Shown: positions 29,129 to 37,282 of the stretch, one piece after another | Numbering within the stretch: position 1 is the stretch's first letter | Layout of the letters: each line of letters begins with the position of its first letter | Origin: Peptostreptococcaceae bacterium pGA-8 | GTDB taxonomy: Bacteria > Bacillota > Clostridia > Peptostreptococcales > Anaerovoracaceae | NCBI GenBank assembly: GCA_900112915.1 | Contig: FONK01000001.1 | Location: 1-64,000 of the forward strand | Direction: 5' to 3' | DNA length: 64,000 nt | Notes under the pieces: model-generated | What the model was told of the DNA's origin: nothing | Databases searched by the model: none | What the model saw: only the letters and a program-made list of their open reading frames with translations | Made by a program: the position numbers and the translations under genes

Positions 29129-29250
29129 GTAGCTGTAAAAAACTCGCTTTTGGGATATTTCTGTTCTTCTTTAAGGCAGAGGAGCTTTTGTTTAGAATTT
29201 TGCAAAAGGAAAAACAGCTTGTGCCACCACAACAAAATCATCTAAAAATG

Positions 29251-29311
29251 TTCACAACTAACTCAAACTGGTGTACAATACATATAACTTTTCCCCATAG
29301 AATATATGGGG
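29251..29311 (+). promoter_or_regulatory. Promoter with downstream palindrome
   Basis: TTCACA (29251-29256), 17-base spacer, TACAAT (29274-29279), then the perfect inverted repeat CCCCATA-N5-TATGGGG (29293-29299, 29305-29311) in the leader of the glutaredoxin-like gene. The palindrome could be an operator or a short mRNA hairpin. Confidence 0.5.
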
Positions 29312-29341
29312 ACTTCTATGAGAAAAAGGAGGGAAAACATA

Positions 29342-29620
29342 ATGAAAGTTACAATGTTTGTATTGCCGCTCTGCCCATATTGCAAGCGTGCAGATAGAAT
29401 TATAAATGAGCTTCAAAGGGAAAATCCCCAGTATGGGATCGTGCAGTTTGAACGTTACAACGAGCTCAGCAATATAAAAATGGCAAGTGAATATGATTAC
29501 TACCATGTACCTGCGTTTTTCTATGGGGAAGAAAAACTATATGAGGCAACGCCGGATGATGACGATGAGATTATGTATGGGAAAATCAAAGCTATGTTTG
29601 AAACATTAATGGAAAAATAA
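29342..29620 (+). CDS. Glutaredoxin-like thiol protein
   Basis: A 92-residue thioredoxin-fold protein with the redox motif CPYC (LPLCPYCKRAD, residues about 8-18) and the cis-Pro in YYHVPAFF. It resembles short glutaredoxins of anaerobic Clostridia. AAGGAGG precedes the ATG at 29342. It is 17 bases ahead of the second guaA and may be co-transcribed with it. Confidence 0.85.
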   Translation: MKVTMFVLPLCPYCKRADRIINELQRENPQYGIVQFERYNELSNIKMASEYDYYHVPAFFYGEEKLYEATPDDDDEIMYGKIKAMFETLMEK

Positions 29621-29637
29621 AAAGTTGGAGGGAATTT

Positions 29638-30618
29638 ATGTTAGAGAACAAAAGACCGGAGTCTATGGCGAGAATTACCACAAAGGAGCTGGCAGACAAG
29701 TTCATAGCCGAGCAGTTGGATGCTCTTAGAGCACAAATTGGAGACAAAAAAGTTTTGCTTGCACTTTCAGGGGGCGTAGACTCATCAGTGGTTGCAGCTC
29801 TTTTGATAAAAGCCATTGGCAAGCAGCTTGTTTGTGTTCACGTTAATCACGGTCTTCTCCGTCAGGGAGAGCCTGAGCAGGTGGTCCGGGTTTTCAGAAA
29901 TGAACTGGATGCAAATTTGATTTATGTGGATGCAGTGGATAGATTTTTGGAGCGCCTGGTTGATGTGACTGATCCTGAGGCAAAGCGCAAAATAATCGGC
30001 GCTGAGTTCATTGCGGTTTTTGCTGAAGAGGCAAAAAAGTTGGATGGCATTGAATTCCTTGCTCAAGGCACAATCTACCCGGATATTTTGGAAAGTGGCG
30101 GCGTGAAGTCTCACCATAATGTTGGTGGGCTGCCTCAAGAGCTTAATTTTGAATTGGTTGAGCCGGTGAGGCTGCTTTTCAAGGATGAGGTTAGAGTGGT
30201 CGGCAAGGCGCTTGGGCTTCCTGATGAGATGGTTTTCCGTCAGCCGTTTCCGGGTCCGGGGCTTGGAGTTCGTTGTCTAGGTGCAATTACTCGTGACAGA
30301 CTTGAAGCTCTTAGACACTCTGATGCTATTCTTCGTGAGGAGTTCGCAAAGGCCGGCCTGGAGGGCAAGGTTTGGCAGTATTTTACTGTGGTTCCCGACT
30401 TCAAATCAACAGGGGTTAAGAACGATGTTCGTTCTTTCGAATGGCCTGCAATTATCCGTGCAGTGAATACTGTAGATGCAATGACTGCTACTATTGAGGA
30501 AATCCCATATGCGGTGCTTCACAAGATTACTGACCGTATAACAAAAGAGGTGCCGGGCATTAACCGTGTGCTCTACGACTTGACACCAAAACCCAGCGGG
30601 ACTATCGAGTGGGAATAA
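29638..30618 (+). CDS. GMP synthase lacking the amidotransferase domain (GuaAb-like)
   Basis: 326 residues covering only the ATP pyrophosphatase domain ([11 protein letters not shown] near residue 42) and the dimerisation domain (ends SGTIEWE). The N-terminal glutamine amidotransferase of the full-length GuaA at 7590 is absent, as in two-subunit archaeal enzymes; no separate GATase gene is near. It may use free ammonia or another partner. It uses CGT/CGC arginine codons more than its neighbours, suggesting a different origin. Its 3' end is the integration site of IME1, which leaves the coding sequence intact. Confidence 0.85.
   Translation: MLENKRPESMARITTKELADKFIAEQLDALRAQIGDKKVLLALSGGVDSSVVAALLIKAIGKQLVCVHVNHGLLRQGEPEQVVRVFRNELDANLIYVDAVDRFLERLVDVTDPEAKRKIIGAEFIAVFAEEAKKLDGIEFLAQGTIYPDILESGGVKSHHNVGGLPQELNFELVEPVRLLFKDEVRVVGKALGLPDEMVFRQPFPGPGLGVRCLGAITRDRLEALRHSDAILREEFAKAGLEGKVWQYFTVVPDFKSTGVKNDVRSFEWPAIIRAVNTVDAMTATIEEIPYAVLHKITDRITKEVPGINRVLYDLTPKPSGTIEWE
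30604..30617 (+). repeat. attL core of IME1 in the guaA 3' end
   Basis: ATCGAGTGGGAATA encodes the last residues IEWE and part of the stop codon. The right copy at 42637 differs at two positions. The guaA 3' end is a known target of tyrosine integrases. Confidence 0.8.
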
Positions 30619-30697
30619 CAGAATCAAATATGTTACTGTTGCAAAACTATTGAAAACTGTGGATTTTAGCGATTTGAAAGCGTAAAAACTGCCTTAG

Positions 30698-30723
30698 TGA
30701 TACTGTTTTGATACTAAAAAGTT
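30698..30723 (+). repeat. Element-end repeat (paired TGATACT), copy 2
   Basis: Identical over 26 bases to 9210-9235, 80 bases inside attL. Probable integrase arm site. Confidence 0.7.
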
Positions 30724-30770
30724 GAAATAGTAGGTTCAAAAGGGAGTTGTTGAATTAAGGTAAATTATTT

Positions 30771-30804
30771 AGAAAGCCTTCCATCATTTTGTTGGGAGGC
30801 TTTT
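30771..30804 (+). terminator. Terminator behind the second guaA
   Basis: AAAGCCTTCCATCA / TTGGGAGGCTTTT hairpin; nearly the same as 9238-9270. Confidence 0.75.
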
Positions 30805-30900
30805 GTGGACACGGTTTAAAGAACTATATTAACTGCTTGAAGATGCGGCTATTGTATAGAAAAAATTAAAAATAACTTATGTAAAGGAGAAGTAAAAATA

Positions 30901-31626
30901 ATGATAAAGAGTATTGTTTCACAAGTTATTAGTGGTGCAGTTGGTCACATTACTGATATTTTTAAATCGAATCTTGAAAATTATATAGGTGAGCGTAATA
31001 AAGATACTTCATGGAATAATGTTGTCCAAGAAGCTATTAAGGCTACAGAAGGTATTGACGAAGAAATCGGAAAATACATATTTAGTCGGTTATCTATTTT
31101 GAATTTGAAAAAGCATTTATTCGATAAAAATTACAATAATATTCACAGAAAGTTTGTATTGACTTTGGCAATGGAATTATGCAAGTTTGATAAGGAAAAA
31201 GACTTTTCGATTTCTTTGGGGACGGCAGTGGTTGATAAGTGGCTTGAAAAAAACAAACTATCACCAGATTGTGATAGCTATAATGTTGAGGAACTTAATA
31301 GGCTAATAAGTAACCGTGAGGAACTATACCGCAATTATTTTAAATTATTTGAAGATAACAATGGAGTTGATAAAATAAGAATATTTTACCCTAAAAACGG
31401 AGAAAGTTGGATTAGATGGGACGATAAATATTCAATCGATATTAATGTAAACTTGTCAAAGGGACTTTCTTGTGGATTTTGCAGGGAGGGTTTTGATTAT
31501 TACAGAATTAATGGCGACGACGAGAAAACTCTCAAGTGTGCATATATTGAGAATGATAAAGAGATAATGCGTTTTAATAACTTTTCGTGTAGTGACGATA
31601 ATATAATCATGATTTGGATTAGATAA
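30901..31626 (+). CDS. Hypothetical IME1 cargo protein
   Basis: 241 residues, no recognised family. The N-terminus (IVSQVISGAVGHITDIFKSN) is a possibly amphipathic helix; the middle is helical and charged; the last 90 residues (IRIFYPKNGESWIRWDDKYS) look beta-rich with two Cys. AAAGGAG lies nine bases upstream. It is very AT-rich and sits between the left element end and the backbone, the same position as the unknown gene at 9551 in the guaA remnant, so this is an exchangeable cargo slot. Confidence 0.55.
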   Translation: MIKSIVSQVISGAVGHITDIFKSNLENYIGERNKDTSWNNVVQEAIKATEGIDEEIGKYIFSRLSILNLKKHLFDKNYNNIHRKFVLTLAMELCKFDKEKDFSISLGTAVVDKWLEKNKLSPDCDSYNVEELNRLISNREELYRNYFKLFEDNNGVDKIRIFYPKNGESWIRWDDKYSIDINVNLSKGLSCGFCREGFDYYRINGDDEKTLKCAYIENDKEIMRFNNFSCSDDNIIMIWIR

Positions 31627-31686
31627 TAAACTTCTATACGAAAATAATAATCTATATATTATATTGCTTGCTAGTTATTTGGATTA

Positions 31687-31738
31687 AAAGCACATAACTT
31701 TAAGACCTAAAAATCTTTCAGCTATGTGCTTTTTCTGT
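31687..31738. terminator. Hairpin between cargo and repressor genes
   Basis: AGCACATA (31689-31696) pairs with TATGTGCT (31723-31730), with a T run after it and an A run before it. It can terminate both convergent genes. The first 39 bases recur at 10067. Confidence 0.7.
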
Positions 31739-31740
31739 GC

Positions 31741-32277
31741 TTATTTTATATCCGGTGGAACTTTTGCTCCGATACTGCTTTTATAGAATTTTACATTGCT
31801 TTCTTCAAAAGGAATGTAATCTTTTTTCAGACTGTCAGGATAGTTAGCTTTCCAATCCTGCAATGCTTCTTTAGTGATTTCGTTATTTTCATACTTCTGT
31901 TTCATTTCCTGCCATTGTTCAAGCATGTTCCGTATTCTCAAAATAGCTTCACTACCGAAATAGATGCCTGTGGTAGTGTATTCAGGATCTTCATCATTTA
32001 GAATAACAGGACGGATTTTTACTTCAATACTGTCATCCAGCTTAAACAAAAATCGCATTAAATCATGTTCCGTATAGGGATAATCAGGTTCTTTTAAATA
32101 TTCTTTGTTTACATGGAGTGCAGCAGAAATATTTTCCAAGACGTCATCTTTAGGAGTACGAATATCAAGTTCGTATTGTCTTATTCTCACATCATCTAAT
32201 CTGGTTCTGTCTCCTAATGCCTTTTGAGTAATTCTCCTTAGTTCACGGAATTTCTTTATCAATTTACCCAAACTCAA
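31741..32277 (-). CDS. XRE-family repressor of IME1
   Basis: About 178 residues with an N-terminal lambda-repressor-like HTH (residues 3-60: LGKLIKKFRELRRITQKALG) and a C-terminal region shared with IME-type regulators (ITKEALQDWKANYPDSLKK). A GTG at 32286 abuts GGAGG too closely, so TTG at 32277, eight bases after GGAGG, is preferred. It diverges from xis-int; direct repeats in the promoter region are likely operators. IME2 has a shorter relative at 43544. Confidence 0.8.
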   Translation of the reverse strand: MSLGKLIKKFRELRRITQKALGDRTRLDDVRIRQYELDIRTPKDDVLENISAALHVNKEYLKEPDYPYTEHDLMRFLFKLDDSIEVKIRPVILNDEDPEYTTTGIYFGSEAILRIRNMLEQWQEMKQKYENNEITKEALQDWKANYPDSLKKDYIPFEESNVKFYKSSIGAKVPPDIK

Positions 32278-32302
32278 TTTAAACACCTCCTTAGGAGCAA
32301 AT

Positions 32303-32430
32303 TTGTTTCTCTTTTAATAATATAATCGAAAATAGACAAAAAAACAATAGAAAAATAAAATTTAGAAAAAGTATTGACAGAAACAAAAAAGCTACTTATA
32401 ATCTAAAATAGAAACAGAAACAAATAAGCT
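32303..32430. promoter_or_regulatory. xis-int promoter with three repressor-site-like repeats
   Basis: TTGACA (32374-32379), exact 17-base spacer, TATAAT (32397-32402). The 17-base repeat ACAGAAACAAAAAAGCT (32377-32393) overlaps the -35/spacer, recurs with one change at 32414-32430, and an inverted partial copy (ATTTGTTTCTC) lies near 32303 at the repressor gene. This layout suits divergent control by the XRE protein. Confidence 0.75.
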
Positions 32431-32455
32431 TCTGAAAAGAAAGGAGGAAAGTACG

Positions 32456-32641
32456 ATGGAGAAATTATTTCTTACTTCAAATGAAGTTGCCGATTTACTA
32501 AATATATCGCAGCAGCAGGCTTATAAAATCATTCGTGATATGAATAAGCAGATGGCTGAACACGGCTTTCTTATCCTAAGGGGAAGAATCAATAAGAAAT
32601 ATTTTATGGAACAAATCTACAAATCAAAGGAGGGAGAATAA
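32456..32641 (+). CDS. xis: Excisionase-like HTH protein
   Basis: 61 residues with a MerR/Xis-like helix-turn-helix (LTSNEVADLLNISQQQAYKI) followed by a basic wing (LRGRINKKYF). It stands directly before the integrase (stop overlaps the next ATG), the usual place of a recombination directionality factor. AAAGGAGG lies before the start. IME2 has the same gene at 44275. Confidence 0.85.
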   Translation: MEKLFLTSNEVADLLNISQQQAYKIIRDMNKQMAEHGFLILRGRINKKYFMEQIYKSKEGE

Positions 32642-33744
32642 TGCCTGCATATAAGGACGAAAAAAATGGAAAATGGTTCGTTTCGTTCTACTACAAGGAT
32701 TGGGATGGACAAAGCAGAAAGAAGCTAAAAAGAGGCTTTGAAACAAAGAAAGAGGCGGTTGCCTACGAAAGAAATTTTACAGTTAAAATGTCCGGTTCAC
32801 TCAATATGCTTTTTGAGGATTACTTTGAACTCTATAAAGCCGATGTTATAGGAACCATTCGCCTTAATACATGGATGACAAAAGAACACATGATAAGGAC
32901 AAAGATTTTACCGTTTTTCAGCGGCATGAAAATGAGTGAGATTAAGCCTGTTGTAGTAAAGAAGTGGCATAATGTACTCTTAAACATTGAAAATGCGGAA
33001 GGAGAAGCATATAAGCCGACTTATCTTAAGTCAATTCACGCACAACTAAGCTGTATGTTCAACCATGCCGTTAAGTATTACGGACTAAGACAAAATCCTT
33101 GTAAGGTTACAGGTAGAATCGGAAAGCAAAAGAGTGATGAGGAAGTGGAGTTCTGGACTAAAGATGAATATCTGCAATTTATTGAAGCTGTTAAAGATAA
33201 GGATATTTCATTTTATGCTTTTGAAATTCTTTATTGGACAGGGATTCGTTTAGGAGAACTCAGAGCATTGACAAAAGGGGATTTTGACTTTGATAAAAAG
33301 ACAATGCGAATCAGTAAATCAGCACAGAGAATTAACGGAGAAGAAGTTATAACAGACCCGAAAACCCCTAAAAGCAAGAGAACAATAATGCTTCCTGATT
33401 TTTTAATCAGAGAGCTACAGGATTACTTCCTTAAAATCGGATACTTTTCAGAGGATGAGCAGATTTTCCCTAAATGTAAAACATATTTCAATAAGGAAAT
33501 GGAAAGAGGAATAAAGAAGTCGGGAGTAAAGAAAATTAAGCTTCATGCACTAAGACACAGTCATATATCGCTGCTTATAGAAATGGGATTTACACCGGTA
33601 GATATTGCAGCGAGAACAGGGCATGAAAGTATTAAGGTTTTGATGGATTACAGTCATATGTTCCCGAACAAACAGTTGGATATGGCAGATAAGCTTAATA
33701 AGGAGGGAGAGTACAGTGAAAGCACCGAAATTTCCAAGCTATGA
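32641..33744 (+). CDS. int: Tyrosine integrase of IME1
   Basis: 367 residues. N-terminal AP2-like arm-binding domain (residues 1-60: DEKNGKWFVSFYYKDWDGQS), SAM-like core-binding domain, then the catalytic domain with Arg in TGIRLGELRAL (near 205), HALRHSHIS (near 303), GHES and the nucleophile Tyr near YSHMF (near 340). It is expected to recombine the guaA 3' end with the element end. The 3' end overlaps the next gene by 29 bases. Confidence 0.93.
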   Translation: MPAYKDEKNGKWFVSFYYKDWDGQSRKKLKRGFETKKEAVAYERNFTVKMSGSLNMLFEDYFELYKADVIGTIRLNTWMTKEHMIRTKILPFFSGMKMSEIKPVVVKKWHNVLLNIENAEGEAYKPTYLKSIHAQLSCMFNHAVKYYGLRQNPCKVTGRIGKQKSDEEVEFWTKDEYLQFIEAVKDKDISFYAFEILYWTGIRLGELRALTKGDFDFDKKTMRISKSAQRINGEEVITDPKTPKSKRTIMLPDFLIRELQDYFLKIGYFSEDEQIFPKCKTYFNKEMERGIKKSGVKKIKLHALRHSHISLLIEMGFTPVDIAARTGHESIKVLMDYSHMFPNKQLDMADKLNKEGEYSESTEISKL

Positions 33745-34165
33745 TGAAGCTGTCAATCGTAAAAAGAAAAAGACTCAAAATTTGCTGAGTAAAGAAGAGT
33801 GGCAAGCGTTGGAAGAAGAGAGAAAGCAAAAGGAAAGGGATAAAGGCAAGCGATTTGCAGGTCACAGAAAAAAAGATGTAACTATAGCATTTAGAACAAA
33901 TCAAAAAGACAGAGAGCTTATTTTCAATAAGATTGCGATGTCCGGACTGAGCAGACAGGATTATATGACAAATGCAATCCTTAATGCTCCAATAAAGGTG
34001 TTTGCTACAAGAAATGTCATAGATAGTTGTAAAAGTGAGTTACAGGAAATTTTATCGGAACTGAAACGAGTGAAAGAATATGGAGAACTAGATGCTAATT
34101 ATAGACATGAACTTAGGATGATTGTTGAAATAATAGATGCAGCAATACAAGAAAAAAGCCTTTAG
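33716..34165 (+). CDS. RHH-type accessory (mobilisation-related) protein
   Basis: 149 residues. A very basic N-terminus (KKKKTQNLLSKEEWQ), then a ribbon-helix-helix-like segment (VTIAFRTNQKDRELIFNKIA, MSGLSRQDYMTNAIL) as in plasmid relaxosome or copy-control proteins, then a helical tail. GTG start at 33716 after AAGGAGGG, inside the integrase end. IME2 carries a shorter homologue (45580). It could act on the structured DNA or RNA directly downstream. Confidence 0.65.
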   Translation: MKAPKFPSYDEAVNRKKKKTQNLLSKEEWQALEEERKQKERDKGKRFAGHRKKDVTIAFRTNQKDRELIFNKIAMSGLSRQDYMTNAILNAPIKVFATRNVIDSCKSELQEILSELKRVKEYGELDANYRHELRMIVEIIDAAIQEKSL

Positions 34166-34243
34166 CCATAAAGACCAAAGGCAAGATGAAAGTACAACTT
34201 GGTATTGCATCCCTGACAAGATCATTTTATCAGGTTGTACTTC
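34158..34243 (+). other. Conserved tandem hairpins before the primase gene (IME1)
   Basis: Hairpin 1: GCCTTT (34158) with AAAGGC (34177). Hairpin 2: AAGTACAAC (34190) with GTTGTACTT (34234), a 12-13-base 5' bulge, and an inner stem CCTGA/TCAGG (34212, 34230). The same structure occurs at 45944 in IME2; base changes there fall in loops and bulges. Candidate replication origin, primase loading site or leader RNA. Confidence 0.65.
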
Positions 34244-34272
34244 TATCAGCAATAAAAAGATAGGAGGTTACG

Positions 34273-35205
34273 ATGATAAACAGTGAGAAATATATTGAAA
34301 ATATTCCGCAAGACTTAAAAAACCATAGTCAATGGTTATGGTTTAAAAGAATAGTAAATGTTGACAAGCACGGAATGGAAAAAGTCATAAAGATACCAGT
34401 AAGCCCGATAACATTGAAATCGAATTTTTGGAATCAAAAAGAAAATTGGGCAGATTTTGAAACGGCAGTTAATAATATGAAAAGTAGTGGCTGTGACGGA
34501 TTGTCTTTTGTACTAAGCAAAGATGATCCGTTTGTGTGTATCGACTTGGACAATGTGGATAATAAAAAACTTGAGATATTTATAAAGGACTTTAACGATA
34601 CTTATATCGAAATATCACAATCTGGAAGAGGATTACACATTTTTGTAAAGGGGAAAATAGAAAAGAACTTTAATAACCAGCTTGAGAAAGTTGAAATGTA
34701 TCAAGAAAACAGATGTATTGCCATGACAGGTAATGTCTACAAATTTAATGATTTTGTTGCAAACAAAGTTCTCTTGAAACAAAAGGAGTTGGATAAATAC
34801 TACAAGCTATTTTCCCCCAAAAAAAGTGTCAGAGAAGTTATTAGAAAATATCAGGAAGCTGCTGAATGTGTTCCTGATAGTGATACGGTTTTAGAAACTA
34901 TGTGCAGGTATAACGCAAGGGCAAGAGCGTTATTTGAAGGCTCATATACAAGCGGAGACGCCAGTAAAGATGACTTTTCATTGCTTCTTTTTCTAAACAG
35001 TTTTACTCACGGAAATGCAGAAATGGTGAAAGAAATATTTTTGAAATCTGCACTTAATCGCATGGGCGATCGGAGTAAAAGAAGAACGGAAAAAGGATAC
35101 ATGAAATATTTAGAGGACAGCATTTCAAAAGCGATACAGGGAGGAAATAAGAGATATTGGGATTATAACTATCACAGAAGTAAAGGAGGATACTCGCTTG
35201 AATAA
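34273..35205 (+). CDS. Primase-polymerase (AEP/NrS-1-like) replication protein
   Basis: 310 residues. The archaeo-eukaryotic primase core shows the metal-binding CIDLDN (Asp91, Asp93), SGRGLHIF (His122) and MTG further on. This is the domain found in phage NrS-1-type polymerases and VapE-linked primases. Start ATG with AGGAGG. It overlaps the VapE gene by eight bases, so primase and helicase are made together, giving the element its own replication module. Confidence 0.82.
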   Translation: MINSEKYIENIPQDLKNHSQWLWFKRIVNVDKHGMEKVIKIPVSPITLKSNFWNQKENWADFETAVNNMKSSGCDGLSFVLSKDDPFVCIDLDNVDNKKLEIFIKDFNDTYIEISQSGRGLHIFVKGKIEKNFNNQLEKVEMYQENRCIAMTGNVYKFNDFVANKVLLKQKELDKYYKLFSPKKSVREVIRKYQEAAECVPDSDTVLETMCRYNARARALFEGSYTSGDASKDDFSLLLFLNSFTHGNAEMVKEIFLKSALNRMGDRSKRRTEKGYMKYLEDSISKAIQGGNKRYWDYNYHRSKGGYSLE

Positions 35206-36589
35206 TTGGCTTAAATTTGATGATTTGGAGCTAAGCGATTATGTAGATCGTGAACTTGAAATCACAGATAAGGGACAAGTCAAAAGTACAACAACCAATC
35301 TCATAACTTTGTTAGTGAATCCCTGTTTTTGTAAAGAACAAGATATTTTATCAGGATATATTTTCTTTGACACTTGCAGCAGAACAATTCGTTTTTACGG
35401 AAAGCTAAAGGGAGAAAAAAGCACTGATTTAGAAATACGAAAATGGAATGACCATATGACAAATATCCTCGGTGTTGAAATCGAAAGAGAATTTGGAATT
35501 AAGTATTCTAAAAATCGTATGGAAGATGCCGTTCTTTTTGTCGCTCATAAGAGGGCAATCAATTTACCGGCGATGTATATGGAATCGCTACCATATGACG
35601 GGCAAGAATATATTTCAAAATTACTACCCAAATATCTTGGAGCAGAGGATACAAAATTAAATTCTTGGATTATGAAACATATCTTGGTCGGTATGGTAAA
35701 AAGAGCGTTTAATCCCGGATGTAAGTTTGATGAACTGATGGTTCTTACAGGGGTGCAGGGCGTTGGGAAAACTTCATTTATTGAAAAACTGGCACTGTTT
35801 CCTGAATGGTATTGCTCATTAAACAATATAAAAGGGAAAGATGCCGTCAGTAATTTGGTAGGTAAGATTGTTGTTGAGCTTGAAGAATTTGTTGCTCTTA
35901 GAAATGCGAAAAGTGCTGATGAAGCAAAACTTTTTATTTCGGCAAGAACAAGCACGGTAAGACTTCCATATGAACGCTTTTCAACAGATGTTAAACGAAG
36001 TTGTATTTTGATTGCGACAACAAACGACGCTACATTCTTGGGAGATTTTTCAGGGGAAAGAAGGTACTTACCTGTAAAAGTGAACAGTGAAAAGATACAA
36101 ATTCCGTTGATGTATGATCCGGAAAAATTTCCTGTATTGGAAACTATCACAAGAAAAGAACATGCAGAAATGCTGAAAAATGATTTTGAAGGAGCTATTG
36201 CAGAAGCGGTATATCTTTATAAAAATAAGCTGCATAATTTCTATTTGCCGAAGGAATTAAGGGGCGATTTGGACTATGTCATTCAAACACACAAGAGCGA
36301 AAACAGACATGTGCAAAATTTCTTAGACTTTATGGAATGGAAGATAACAAAGTCTGATACTCCTAATTTATTATGTTCCGCAGAATTTACAAGCAAGTAT
36401 CCTGAAACAAATGAAAAAGTATTTTCAGAGCTGATGGCAAATGAGATGGCTGACGAATGGATTTTAGAGCCTAATGTAAAAAGTAAGAAAGTAAGGATTG
36501 ACGGAATCGTTAGAGTGAGTAAGAAGTTCTATAAGAGAAATGCAACCACAGACTTTGTTGAAGTAAAAGATATGGAAATACCATTTTAA
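35198..36589 (+). CDS. VapE-like replicative ATPase/helicase
   Basis: 463 residues of the virulence-associated E family. Walker A GVQGVGKTSF at 185-194, a Walker B-like VVELEEF, and the sensor-like ILIATTNDATFLGD followed by SGERRYLPV typical of the family. It probably unwinds the element's DNA with the primase encoded before it. TTG start after AAAGGAGG. Long segments are identical to the IME2 copy, making it the best conserved gene of the two elements. Confidence 0.85.
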   Translation: MNNWLKFDDLELSDYVDRELEITDKGQVKSTTTNLITLLVNPCFCKEQDILSGYIFFDTCSRTIRFYGKLKGEKSTDLEIRKWNDHMTNILGVEIEREFGIKYSKNRMEDAVLFVAHKRAINLPAMYMESLPYDGQEYISKLLPKYLGAEDTKLNSWIMKHILVGMVKRAFNPGCKFDELMVLTGVQGVGKTSFIEKLALFPEWYCSLNNIKGKDAVSNLVGKIVVELEEFVALRNAKSADEAKLFISARTSTVRLPYERFSTDVKRSCILIATTNDATFLGDFSGERRYLPVKVNSEKIQIPLMYDPEKFPVLETITRKEHAEMLKNDFEGAIAEAVYLYKNKLHNFYLPKELRGDLDYVIQTHKSENRHVQNFLDFMEWKITKSDTPNLLCSAEFTSKYPETNEKVFSELMANEMADEWILEPNVKSKKVRIDGIVRVSKKFYKRNATTDFVEVKDMEIPF

Positions 36590-36606
36590 GAGTTTTGAAA
36601 AAGTCT

Positions 36607-36656
36607 GCTACCGCTACTTTGCTACCCGGCATAAAAGGTAGCGGGGTAGTGGTAGC
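36607..36656 (+). other. 20-bp wobble-conserved hairpin behind vapE (IME1)
   Basis: 5' arm GCTACCGCTACTTTGCTACC (36607-36626), 10-base loop, 3' arm GGTAGCGGGGTAGTGGTAGC (36637-36656). The three T of the 5' arm face three G (G-U pairs). There is no U tract, so it is not a plain terminator. It is kept in IME2 at 48383. Confidence 0.7.
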
Positions 36657-36856
36657 GAAAACTTTTAAACTTTTGTAGAAAAGAAAAAACTCAGGATTTC
36701 TTGGCTGAATTGCTTATGCCGATTCTTATGCTTTCTCTGTGATAGTCATAAGAGCTTATTAGTAAAAGTATTATTTTCAGTGAGATAGCAAGCATATACT
36801 TTTTGACCACAGTCAAAAAAGTAGGCTTGTAAGCTGGTAATTCAGCTTAATCAATT

Positions 36857-36878
36857 TTAGGGAGAACCCTAAGACCCC
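36857..36878 (+). other. Candidate oriT core of IME1
   Basis: Inverted repeat TTAGGG-AGAA-CCCTAA followed by GACCCC, 24 bases before the mobC start. The same 22 bases occur at the same place in IME2 (48630-48651), though flanking sequence differs. A short inverted repeat next to a fixed sequence is typical of a relaxase nick region. Confidence 0.6.
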
Positions 36879-36901
36879 GAAGAAGAAAGGAGTTATGAAA
36901 A

Positions 36902-37282
36902 ATGACAAAGACCGTTAATCGTAAAAACAATTGTACCGTTCATTTTATGGTGAATGAAGAAGATATGAATGAGCTTAACCGAAGATTTGCAATGACCAAT
37001 TTCAAAAACAAGAGAGAATTTTACCGAGACAGTATTTTTAAGAACAGAATTATTAGCATAGATATTTCCGGTGTCTTTAGAAAGGAACTGAGAGAACTAT
37101 CTTCTCTTGTAAGTCGTAACTCAGCAAACCTGAATCAAATTGCAAAGGCAGTAAACAGCACAGGAGTTATTTACAAAGATGATATTGAAAGTATCAAGAA
37201 CGCCTTGCAGGGAGAATTAATTTTCCTAACAGACTTTAGAGAAAAGGTAACAGACCATATCATTAATCAGGTGGTAGGATAA
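36902..37282 (+). CDS. mobC: Mobilisation protein MobC
   Basis: 126 residues: N-terminal ribbon-helix-helix-like part (NCTVHFMVNEEDMNELNRRF) and the MobC signature SANLNQIAKAVNSTG (about 80-94). MobC opens the oriT and helps the relaxase. AAAGGAG lies before the ATG. Its stop codon overlaps the relaxase ATG (TAATG). Confidence 0.85.
   Translation: MTKTVNRKNNCTVHFMVNEEDMNELNRRFAMTNFKNKREFYRDSIFKNRIISIDISGVFRKELRELSSLVSRNSANLNQIAKAVNSTGVIYKDDIESIKNALQGELIFLTDFREKVTDHIINQVVG

Larger units (their letters stand above)
36590..36901 (+). other. 312-bp intergenic region with mobilisation signals
   Basis: No gene. It contains the 20-bp hairpin (36607), a second imperfect hairpin CAAGC..ACTTTTTGAC/GTCAAAAA..GCTTG (36789-36829) and the oriT-like repeat at 36857. 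Directly before mobC-relaxase, this is where an origin of transfer is expected. Confidence 0.6.

Noticed and set aside
29785-30138. 117-codon minus-strand frame inside the second guaA
   Set aside because: Antisense shadow of a conserved gene without ribosome site.
35545-36150. 201-codon minus-strand frame opposite vapE
   Set aside because: Shadow frame; a partly similar antisense frame in IME2 (47531) simply reflects conservation of vapE.
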